From IMG/VR virus record IMGVR_UViG_3300036715_001154, positions 1-39,041 of that record: a DNA stretch of 39,041 nt; one strand, given 5' to 3'. The DNA is from a virus. Below are positions 22,039-28,088 of this stretch, piece after piece; positions within the stretch are counted from its first letter, which is position 1, and each line of letters opens with the position of its first letter. A program made the position numbers and the translations under genes. The notes beneath the pieces were generated by a model, which had not been told where the DNA came from, did no database searches, and saw nothing but the letters and a program-made list of their open reading frames with translations.

Positions 22039-22238
22039 TCAGCCCTGAAACCCAACAGCGTATTGACGAATTGCGGCAGAAAAGCCGCGACAATACCATC
22101 ACGCGGGAAGAGATGCGGGAAGCCTTGACGCTCATGCGCGGTGATCGCGTGCGGGCTGCGGCGACCAGCAAGACCTCGCGGGCCAAGAAACAACCAGTCA
22201 ACTCGGATAACCTGCTCTCCGAATTGGACAACCTTTAA
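22035..22238 (+). CDS. Small conserved phage protein (67 aa) with C-terminal LxELD motif
   Basis: ATG 22035 has GGAG nine bases upstream. The product opens M-I-S-P-E-T-Q-Q-R-I-D-E-L-R-Q-K, continues N-T-I-T-R-E-E-M-R-E-A-L-T-L-M-R-G-D-R-V and a Lys/Arg/Ala-rich segment, and ends N-S-D-N-L-L-S-E-L-D-N-L. This is a frequent, uncharacterised early phage protein. Its C-terminal motif resembles the ends of the two paralogues at 15062 and 17458, suggesting a shared partner. Confidence 0.75.
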   Translation: MISPETQQRIDELRQKSRDNTITREEMREALTLMRGDRVRAAATSKTSRAKKQPVNSDNLLSELDNL

Positions 22239-22269
22239 AGCAGCAGGAACTTGAAAAAGGAACAAGACA

Positions 22270-22611
22270 ATGGCACGCAAAACTACAGGCCCCATAGAGA
22301 TCCATATCTATCAAGTGGGGCTTAGCAACAACAAGCAGCCCCGTTGGTATCCTTCGACGGAGAAGTACATCGAAGGCTACCAGCCAGAGGGCTGGGCTTA
22401 TATTGGCCTTCAGCTCGTGGAAATCCCCTTGCCCGATGATTACGACCCTGTGCAGGTGACCATCAGCGCGCTGAAGGCCCAACAGGCCCAAGCCGAAAAA
22501 GACTTCCGAGAGGAAACCTCTACCCGCATGACGCAGATTAACAATCTCTTGGCGCTTGAGATGAGTCCAAGTTCAACAGTGGAGTTTGAAGATGACACAA
22601 TTCCTTTCTAA
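22270..22611 (+). CDS. Protein with SSB-like acidic C-terminal tip (113 aa)
   Basis: ATG 22270 follows AAGGAAC by eight bases. The N-terminal half is beta-rich (I-E-I-H-I-Y-Q-V-G, Y-I-G-L-Q-L-V-E-I) and too short for a full OB-fold SSB. The second half is a helical coil (A-Q-A-E-K-D-F-R-E-E) with Q-I-N-N-L-L-A-L-E. The last residues are V-E-F-E-D-D-T-I-P-F, nearly the D-F-D-D-D-I-P-F tip by which bacterial SSB binds RecQ, ExoI, PriA and Pol III chi. It overlaps the exonuclease gene by 20 nt. I infer it recruits SSB-binding partners; whether it also binds ssDNA is unknown. Confidence 0.7.
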   Translation: MARKTTGPIEIHIYQVGLSNNKQPRWYPSTEKYIEGYQPEGWAYIGLQLVEIPLPDDYDPVQVTISALKAQQAQAEKDFREETSTRMTQINNLLALEMSPSSTVEFEDDTIPF

Positions 22612-23710
22612 ACCCTTCTTCCCGCCAGTCATCGACGCTACCACTCTGGCGTCTTTCCGCTCCTGCCCGCAGAAGGCCTTTCGGTCCTACGTGCAGCACT
22701 GGAAGCCGCAGGCCGAGTCGGTCCACCTTGTCGCGGGAGGGGCCTTCGCCAAGGGGATTGAAGTTGCCCGCAGAGCCTTCTTCGAGGGCGTGCATGAAAC
22801 TCCGATAATCAACTACAATGCCGGCGTGCGCACGGTCGCCTGGGTTGAAGAGGCGGGCAACCCCGTCGGCGACAAAGCCACGGCCGAAGCCCTCGGCCTG
22901 CAGGCCCTCATCGCAAAGTACGGCGACTTCGAGTGCCCGCCAGACTCCGGGAAGTCGCTCACGCGTACCGCTGGCGCCCTGGAGTTCTACTATGAACAGT
23001 ACCCCTTCGGCGAAGACGGCATGGAACCCATCACGCTTGCCAGTGGCCGCAGGGGCATCGAGTTCAGCTTCGCTACCCCCATCGGCATCGACCACCCGCA
23101 GACCGGCGACCCGATCCTCTACGCTGGCAGGGCCGACTTGATCGCTAACTTCAGCAACGGCATTTACATTGTGGATGAAAAGACCACAAGCAGCCTCGGT
23201 CAGAGCTGGTCCCGTCAGTGGGAAATGCGCGGGCAGTTCACCGGGTATATGTGGGCTGCGGCGGAACAGGGGGTGCAAACCACTGGATGTATCGTGCGAG
23301 GGGTCAGCATTCTCAAGACCAAGTACGACACCATGCAGGTTCTAACCTACCGCACTCCCCACGAGATTGACTTGTGGCACAAGCAGACCCTGCGGGACAT
23401 TCACCGCATGATCGCCTGCTGGCGTGAAGGGTACTGGGACTACGCGCTGGATGGAGCCTGCACGGAGTACGGCGGCTGCAGTATGGTCCGGGTATGTAAG
23501 TCCCCGTCGCCGGAGGAATGGCTGCCGATGTACTTCGAGAAGCGGGTTTGGGATCCCCTAGGCCGTGTGGAGAAGACGCAAGAGGCGTGGGAAGCTGAGT
23601 GGGGGTATGAAGCGGTGCCAGCGCGCATGACCCAGGAACAGCGCAACGATGAGCGCCGAGAAGAGCTGGCCGCCGGCTTCGACAGCGCATCGGATAGTGT
23701 GGAAGAGTAA
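22592..23710 (+). CDS. Cas4/RecB-like PD-(D/E)XK exonuclease with probable Fe-S cluster
   Basis: The start is ATG 22592 (372 aa) with GGAG seven bases upstream; a TTG at 22586 is less likely. The nuclease core shows G-R-A-D182-L, I-V-D-E196-K197 and Q215-F-T-G-Y219. This matches the D...(D/E)xK...QxxxY layout of RecB/Cas4 nucleases. Four cysteines, C25 (F-R-S-C-P-Q-K) and C290, C296, C302, are placed as in Fe-S Cas4/AddB enzymes. The C-terminus is acidic. It lies with the SSB-tip protein, Sak4 and an ssDNA-binding candidate, so it probably resects ends in the phage recombination pathway. Confidence 0.85.
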   Translation: MTQFLSKPFFPPVIDATTLASFRSCPQKAFRSYVQHWKPQAESVHLVAGGAFAKGIEVARRAFFEGVHETPIINYNAGVRTVAWVEEAGNPVGDKATAEALGLQALIAKYGDFECPPDSGKSLTRTAGALEFYYEQYPFGEDGMEPITLASGRRGIEFSFATPIGIDHPQTGDPILYAGRADLIANFSNGIYIVDEKTTSSLGQSWSRQWEMRGQFTGYMWAAAEQGVQTTGCIVRGVSILKTKYDTMQVLTYRTPHEIDLWHKQTLRDIHRMIACWREGYWDYALDGACTEYGGCSMVRVCKSPSPEEWLPMYFEKRVWDPLGRVEKTQEAWEAEWGYEAVPARMTQEQRNDERREELAAGFDSASDSVEE

Positions 23711-23714
23711 ACTG

Positions 23715-24065
23715 ATGTCCCGCACGCAGCACTTCTTCATAGAAGGCCAGTACCTCGGAGAAGTGCTGCGTGAGCCACGGCTGGTGGAAGGGCAATTACT
23801 ACAGCCAAAGAGCTTGTTGTTCTACTGCGGGACTTGCGGCGACGTCTGGGCAAAGATGCCAGTTGATGGCTGCGAGTGGCTCGGCTATAGAATGTCTTGT
23901 CGTAAGCACGCTGATGCTTATGACAGCGCATTCGGCAGGCCCGGTGGGTCTATCATAATGAGCTGGGAAAGTGATTTGATCAGCACCTTTCCAGAGGGGG
24001 TGTTGAAGAGAGAGCTGAACCTCTGGCTTAACTATACGCAAGGAACCCGCGATGAAAACTTTTGA
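23715..24065 (+). CDS. Small zinc-finger-like protein (116 aa)
   Basis: I choose ATG 23715, four bases after the exonuclease stop; the ribosome site is weak, so coupling is likely. The product has C38-x-x-C41 (F-Y-C-G-T-C-G-D-V-W) and C62-x-x-H65 (S-C-R-K-H-A-D-A-Y), a plausible zinc ribbon. The N-terminus is beta-rich (Q-H-F-F-I-E-G-Q-Y-L). It overlaps the MazG gene by 14 nt. Function not recognised. Confidence 0.65.
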   Translation: MSRTQHFFIEGQYLGEVLREPRLVEGQLLQPKSLLFYCGTCGDVWAKMPVDGCEWLGYRMSCRKHADAYDSAFGRPGGSIIMSWESDLISTFPEGVLKRELNLWLNYTQGTRDENF

Positions 24066-24429
24066 GAACATTACTGATAGAGCTGGGCAGTACCAGGAAC
24101 TGGAGGTTCCGCTGGAGGGAGTCCTGACCATACTCTCCAGCATGCTTTGTCACGATATGGCGATGAATGGCTTCTGGGCGAGTAAGAACACCGGCGAGAA
24201 GATCGCACTGATGCACTCGGAACTGTCGGAGGCGCTGGAAGCCGACCGCAAGAAAATCCTGGCGGACGACAAGATCCCGGCGTTCAGCGGCATGGAAGCC
24301 GAGCTTGCCGATACGGTCATCCGTATCCTGGACTTCGCCGGATTTCATAAACTGCGCTTGAGCGAAGCCATCATCGCCAAGATTCTTTTCAACCTGAAGC
24401 GCCCGTATATGCACGGGAAGGGGTACTAA
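24052..24429 (+). CDS. MazG-like nucleotide pyrophosphohydrolase
   Basis: This 125-aa all-alpha NTP pyrophosphatase starts at ATG 24052 behind AAGGAAC. The metal-binding motif E57-x-x-E60 (H-S-E-L-S-E-A-L-E) and E84-x-x-D87 (E-A-E-L-A-D-T-V-I-R-I-L-D) is complete, so activity is expected. G-E-K-I-A-L-M matches the family helix before the motif. Phage MazG enzymes hydrolyse (d)NTPs or affect (p)ppGpp levels and so alter nucleotide supply during replication; the substrate here is unknown. It sits within the recombination block. Confidence 0.85.
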   Translation: MKTFENITDRAGQYQELEVPLEGVLTILSSMLCHDMAMNGFWASKNTGEKIALMHSELSEALEADRKKILADDKIPAFSGMEAELADTVIRILDFAGFHKLRLSEAIIAKILFNLKRPYMHGKGY

Positions 24430-24430
24430 C

Positions 24431-24748
24431 ATGATTGAACAAGCTAAGCACGCGAACAGACTATTTCTTTCTACAGGCCAAAAGTCAGCCAGCCCACCAC
24501 CTGTAGTGGAGAAAGAAATCCCACTTCAACTGCATACACTCGCAGCACATCTCGATCACCTTGACAAGGTTGTGAACACGCTGGAAGACCGCTTACTGCC
24601 TGTCAGTTCGCCACCGACCCCAGAAAACTCGGCGGCGGGTTGTTTGGGGTCATCAGTTCCGTTTGCGGCCTACTTGGAAACACAAGGCTACCGACTGCAG
24701 TCCCTGACAATTCGCCTTGTTGCGGCAACCAATCGCTTGGAGTTCTGA
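24431..24748 (+). CDS. Small coiled-coil protein (105 aa), unknown function
   Basis: ATG 24431 follows the previous stop by one base and has GGGAAGGGG upstream. The product has a helix near residues 28-58 (E-I-P-L-Q-L-H-T-L-A-A-H-L-D-H-L-D-K-V-V) and a Pro/Ser linker. A second helix ends L-T-I-R-L-V-A-A-T-N-R-L-E-F. Two helices joined by a Pro-rich linker are common in small phage early proteins. It stops two bases before the Sak4 start. No motif is recognised. Confidence 0.65.
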   Translation: MIEQAKHANRLFLSTGQKSASPPPVVEKEIPLQLHTLAAHLDHLDKVVNTLEDRLLPVSSPPTPENSAAGCLGSSVPFAAYLETQGYRLQSLTIRLVAATNRLEF

Positions 24749-24750
24749 TC

Positions 24751-25608
24751 ATGGCTGAGTTTGACAGAGTGAGCAAGCTCTCCGACGCCACCCTCCCCGG
24801 TGTTAATGTGCTGATCATGGGTCCAGCCGGCACAGGCAAGACGCACAGCCTCGGGACGCTGGTGGACTCGGGTATCGAGACCTTTGTCCTGGCGCTCGAA
24901 GCCGGACTCGAGTCCCTGTTCGGGTACTGGACGGACCGCGGCTTGCCAATCCCGCCCAACCTTCACTGGCACACCCTCAAGCAAGCTGAAGCGGGCTTTG
25001 CGACAATGATCGAGGATGCCAAGAAGATCAACACCATGTCGCTGGACACGCTGGCCAAGATGCAAGACCCCAACAAGGGCAAGCATAACCAGTTCATCAA
25101 GCTGCTTGAGTGCTTGAACGAATTCAAGGACGACCGGACTGGTCAGTCGTTCGGGCCTGTGGACAAGTGGGGACCGGAGCGTGCGCTGGCCATCGACGGC
25201 ATGACAGGCCTAGGCCGCTGCGCTATGTCGTTGGTGATTGGCGGCAAGCCTGTGCGCTCCCAAAGCGACTGGGGCATCGCCCAGGACACCCTGGAGAAGC
25301 TCCTGCGCATGCTCTGCGATGGGACGAAGTGTCATTTCGTGCTGCTGGCCCACGTGGAGCGCGAGACTGATCAAGTCCTAGGCGGGATCAAGATCGCGGT
25401 GAGCACTCTTGGCAAGGCCCTCGCTCCGAAGATTCCGTCCATGTTCAGTGACGTGATCTTCTGCGTCCGCAATGGCACCACTTGGCAGTGGGACACCAGC
25501 TCCGCCCAGGTGGATGTGAAAACCCGCAACCTGCCCATCAAGGCCGACAACCCGCAGACGTTCGCCACCATACTGGCGAAATGGAAGCAACGGGCTGGGG
25601 TTGCATAA
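24751..25608 (+). CDS. Sak4-type RecA-fold ATPase (recombination)
   Basis: This 285-aa P-loop ATPase starts at ATG 24751 with GGAG eight bases upstream. Walker A is G-P-A-G-T-G-K-T at 24-31, followed by S-L-G-T-L. A Walker B-like R-A-L-A-I-D-G-M-T-G-L lies near residue 146, and a later F-V-L-L-A-H-V-E-R-E segment resembles the RecA-fold sensor strand. Phage Sak4 proteins are reduced RecA-like single-strand annealing factors that work with a phage SSB. The next gene is an SSB candidate and the exonuclease is 1 kb upstream, supporting a complete recombination module. Confidence 0.8.
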   Translation: MAEFDRVSKLSDATLPGVNVLIMGPAGTGKTHSLGTLVDSGIETFVLALEAGLESLFGYWTDRGLPIPPNLHWHTLKQAEAGFATMIEDAKKINTMSLDTLAKMQDPNKGKHNQFIKLLECLNEFKDDRTGQSFGPVDKWGPERALAIDGMTGLGRCAMSLVIGGKPVRSQSDWGIAQDTLEKLLRMLCDGTKCHFVLLAHVERETDQVLGGIKIAVSTLGKALAPKIPSMFSDVIFCVRNGTTWQWDTSSAQVDVKTRNLPIKADNPQTFATILAKWKQRAGVA

Positions 25609-25623
25609 CTGTACCGAAAAGGA

Positions 25624-25652
25624 TTGACACTCACCATCACCTTCTCTACAAT
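25624..25652 (+). promoter_or_regulatory. Sigma70-type early promoter
   Basis: TTGACA (25624-25629), an ideal 17-bp spacer, TACAAT (25647-25652), then AAAATCC. It directly precedes the ssDNA-binding candidate gene, giving it its own supply. Confidence 0.88.
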
Positions 25653-25672
25653 AAAATCCTCCACCACAGTTC

Positions 25673-25707
25673 GCTGCCAGCGTGGACGCATGGAGTTTCA
25701 TGGCAGC
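25673..25707 (+). promoter_or_regulatory. Leader hairpin before the ssDNA-binding candidate
   Basis: GCTGCCA (25673-25679) and TGGCAGC (25701-25707) form a perfect 7-bp stem with a small GCG/CGC stem inside its loop. It lies in the ~95-nt leader 43 nt before ATG 25751 and may control mRNA life or translation. Confidence 0.45.
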
Positions 25708-25750
25708 CTTAGCAAGTTAGCAGTTTTCTTCAACTTTCGGAGTTTTTCAA

Positions 25751-26206
25751 ATGTCATCTTTCAATCCCGACCAGTTTCTCGATATGCAAGTCAGCGAGTC
25801 CAACGACACCAAGGTCATTCCGGTGCCGGCGGGTGAGTGGAACGCAGTCATCGAAGGCGTGAAGGTCCGCCCATGGCAAGCCAAGAACGATTCGTCGAAC
25901 GCAGGCCTGGCCCTGGACCTTCAGTGGGGCATCAGCGATCCGGCGGTCCTCGAAGCCGTGCAGCGTGACAAGGCTACTGTCAAGCAGGGCATCATGCTCG
26001 ACTTGACCGAAGGCGGCGGGCTGGATATGGGCAAGGGCAAGAACGTGTCGCTGGGTCGCTTGCGCGAAGCCATCGGCCTGAACGAACCCGGCAAGCCGTT
26101 CAGCTTCTCGATGCTCGTTGGTCGCATGGCCAAGGTCAACGTGACCCACCGTGTTGTCGGCGAGGATATCTTCGCTGATGTGAAGGGCGTGATCAAGTAC
26201 AGCTAA
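25751..26206 (+). CDS. Probable phage ssDNA-binding protein
   Basis: ATG 25751 has GGAG eight bases upstream. The 151-aa product opens F-N-P-D-Q-F-L-D-M-Q-V and has I-P-V-P-A-G-E-W-N-A-V-I-E-G-V-K-V-R-P-W-Q, then L-A-L-D-L-Q-W. It continues M-L-D-L-T-E-G-G-G-L-D-M-G-K-G-K-N-V-S-L-G-R-L-R-E-A. The beta-rich alternation suits an OB fold. This family often follows Sak4 or other annealing factors and is usually annotated as unknown or SSB. It lacks an acidic C-terminal tip (it ends V-I-K-Y-S), whereas the 113-aa protein upstream carries one. A terminator follows its stop. Confidence 0.65.
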   Translation: MSSFNPDQFLDMQVSESNDTKVIPVPAGEWNAVIEGVKVRPWQAKNDSSNAGLALDLQWGISDPAVLEAVQRDKATVKQGIMLDLTEGGGLDMGKGKNVSLGRLREAIGLNEPGKPFSFSMLVGRMAKVNVTHRVVGEDIFADVKGVIKYS

Positions 26207-26225
26207 CGCCTCCGGCTTAAACGCC

Positions 26226-26256
26226 AAGCGGCTCGCCTCTGGGGCCGCTTTTGTTT
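26226..26256 (+). terminator. Intrinsic terminator after the SSB candidate
   Basis: AAGCGGC (26226-26232) and GCCGCTT (26244-26250) form a 7-bp stem with an 11-nt loop. The T-rich tail TTTTGTTT (26249-26256) overlaps the end of the right arm. Confidence 0.75.
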
Positions 26257-26257
26257 A

Positions 26258-26364
26258 AGTCGTGGGGGTTGGAAGTTTCCGCTTGTTGCCTACCGAGGGC
26301 AGCTTCAACTCTCTCCCCTCCTCCTATGGAGCTGCTTTCGGGCGGACTTCCCCACGACTCTTTT
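26258..26364 (+). ncRNA. Large structured element, 30-bp stem
   Basis: The outer stem is AGTCGTGG, GGAAGT and CCGC (26258-26282, with 5- and 2-nt bulges) against GCGG, ACTTCC and CCACGACT (26342-26359). The inner 12-bp stem is 26293-26304 against 26330-26341 (two G-U pairs if RNA) and stacks directly on the outer stem on the 3' side. The loop is 25 nt and T4 follows at 26361-26364. It may be a structured RNA, a second terminator or a replication-related DNA hairpin. There is no ORF through it with a ribosome site. Confidence 0.55.
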
Positions 26365-26384
26365 ACAAGAAACTTGGAGTGGCG

Positions 26385-26504
26385 GTGAGCATTAAGACGA
26401 GGTCGGTAGAGACGTTGACTTGGGTGGGGGTAGGCAAACCCCTCCCGAGGGTGTTTCGACGCCATGTTGCCCCCATTCCGTCCATCGGCGCACCCCTCCC
26501 ATAG
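26385..26504 (+). CDS. Tentative small basic ORF (39 aa) after the large hairpin
   Basis: GTG 26385 has GGAG five bases upstream in a context (AAACTTGGAGTGGCG) resembling the AAACTGGAGTGGCA sites at 18457 and 19197. The product would open with the residues S-I-K-T-R-S-V-E-T-L-T-W-V after the initiator and end in a basic, Pro-rich R-R-H-V-A-P-I-P. The length is too short to be sure, and the bases around it show no other support. The rest of 26365-26541 shows nothing I can name. Confidence 0.25.
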   Translation: MSIKTRSVETLTWVGVGKPLPRVFRRHVAPIPSIGAPLP

Positions 26505-26541
26505 TAGTCCCCATTCCCAACCCCCCGGATCGGCATATTTT

Positions 26542-27885
26542 ATGACCCTAATACTTCCTCGGACTTCAATCAAGCTTTCCCCAGCACGACAGCGACAGGA
26601 ATTCGATCCCCAAAAGCTGGAGGAACTTCGCGCCAGCATTGAGCTGAACGGCTTGCTGCACGCGCCAGTGGTTCGTCGAACAGGCGAGGGCTTCACGCTT
26701 GTGGCGGGTGAGCGCAGGTTGAAAGCGATGGCTGATCTGGAAACTCTGGGCGTGCCCATTCGCTACAATGGCCAAGCGCTCGAACCTGGGATGGTAGCCG
26801 TGACCGACTTGGGCGAACTCTCAATACTTGAGGCTGAAGAGGCTGAACTTGATGAAAACCTCAAGCGAGCTGATCTTACGTGGCAAGAGCACTCCGCTGC
26901 TGTCGCTCGACTTCATGACCTACGAAGAGAGCAAGCCGTTCTCAAGGGAGCTGTACACACGGTTGCTGATACGGCGCGGGAAGTCTTGGCTACCGAGGAT
27001 GTATCAGGAAGTCCCGGCGAAAGCGTCCGCCGAGAGATATTGGTCAGCAAGCACCTCGACAACCCTGCCATCGCCAAAGCCAAAAGCGCAGACGAAGCCT
27101 TCAAAATTCTTCGCAAGGCTGAGGAAACCACCCGCAACGTCGCGCTTGCTGCAACAGTTGGTGCAACGTTCAACGCAGACAAACACACGCTGCTGAACCG
27201 GGATTGCCTGGCCTGGATGATGGAACCCCAGAATGCAGAAAGATTTGATGTTATTTGTACTGACCCTCCTTACGGCATGGGGGCTGATGGCTTCGGTGAC
27301 GGAGGGGGCAAACTCAGCGGCATCGAACACCGCTATGACGACTCTCCAGAAGCATGGGCCGCCCTCATGCAACCCTGGACCACCTGGTCCTACCGGGTCT
27401 GCAAGCCTCAAGCCCACGCCTACGTCTTCTGCGACATTGACAACTTCCACCAGCTCCGAGACTGGATGCGTGCCGCCGGATGGTATGTCTTCCGCACTCC
27501 GCTGATCGTCCACAAGCTCAACAGCGGGCGCGTTCCCTTGCCTGACCAAGGCCCGCGTCGTTGCTGGGAGGCGATCCTCTACGCTATCAAAGGAAAGAAA
27601 AATGTCACTCACATTTATCCTGATGTCATCCCCGTCGCAGGGGATGAGAATCTCACACACGGAGCACAAAAGCCAGTCGCCCTCTTCCAAAATCTTCTTC
27701 AACGGTCAGTTCTGCCCGGAGACGCGGTGCTGGACTGTTTCGCTGGAACTGGCCCGATCTTCGAAGCTGGGCACACTTTTAAGTGCTCTGTCACAGGCCT
27801 GGAACTTAACCCGGAATACTATGCGCTGAGCCTCCAGCGGATTCGGCAACTCAAAGCGCTGGAAGCGCCGGGGACACTGGCGTGA
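26542..27885 (+). CDS. ParB-like domain fused to DNA methyltransferase
   Basis: The start is ATG 26542 (447 aa); the upstream in-frame extension to 26464 is Pro/Ser-rich and has no site. Residues ~25-60 carry a ParB/Sulfiredoxin-type core (L-N-G-L-L-H-A-P-V-V-R-R, then F-T-L-V-A-G-E-R-R-L-K-A-M). The methyltransferase follows: T-D-P-P-Y at ~240-244 (motif IV) comes before F-A-G-T-G at ~400-404 (motif I). This is the beta-class order found in CcrM-like and N4-cytosine enzymes. L-E-L-N-P-E-Y near the end supports AdoMet binding. The product probably marks phage DNA against restriction, or switches gene timing; target sequence unknown. Confidence 0.88.
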   Translation: MTLILPRTSIKLSPARQRQEFDPQKLEELRASIELNGLLHAPVVRRTGEGFTLVAGERRLKAMADLETLGVPIRYNGQALEPGMVAVTDLGELSILEAEEAELDENLKRADLTWQEHSAAVARLHDLRREQAVLKGAVHTVADTAREVLATEDVSGSPGESVRREILVSKHLDNPAIAKAKSADEAFKILRKAEETTRNVALAATVGATFNADKHTLLNRDCLAWMMEPQNAERFDVICTDPPYGMGADGFGDGGGKLSGIEHRYDDSPEAWAALMQPWTTWSYRVCKPQAHAYVFCDIDNFHQLRDWMRAAGWYVFRTPLIVHKLNSGRVPLPDQGPRRCWEAILYAIKGKKNVTHIYPDVIPVAGDENLTHGAQKPVALFQNLLQRSVLPGDAVLDCFAGTGPIFEAGHTFKCSVTGLELNPEYYALSLQRIRQLKALEAPGTLA

Positions 27886-28088
27886 ACGTGGGACTGACAA
27901 GTCGGCGCTATAAGCAATGCGATAGCTGGGGGCCTAGGCCGTCCTGCCTCGACGCTGCCTACGAACGCCGCGCTGTCCACGACGGGCTTATTGCAAAGCC
28001 GCTCTGGCCAGAGAACAAGCTATACTTAGAACATATTGCAGGAGCCGAAAATGCCAACAATAAGGCCGGTGGGGCCATGCCCAGCTAA
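27882..28088 (+). CDS. Small protein (68 aa) between methyltransferase and polymerase
   Basis: GTG 27882 overlaps the methyltransferase stop (GTGA) with GGGGAC upstream, and the ORF runs 38 nt into the polymerase gene. The product has D-S-W-G-P-R-P-S-C-L-D-A-A-Y-E-R-R-A-V-H-D and P-L-W-P-E-N-K-L-Y-L-E-H-I, a pattern I have met in small phage proteins next to replication genes. The helical core and tight overlap favour a real gene. Function unknown. Confidence 0.55.
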   Translation: MNVGLTSRRYKQCDSWGPRPSCLDAAYERRAVHDGLIAKPLWPENKLYLEHIAGAENANNKAGGAMPS

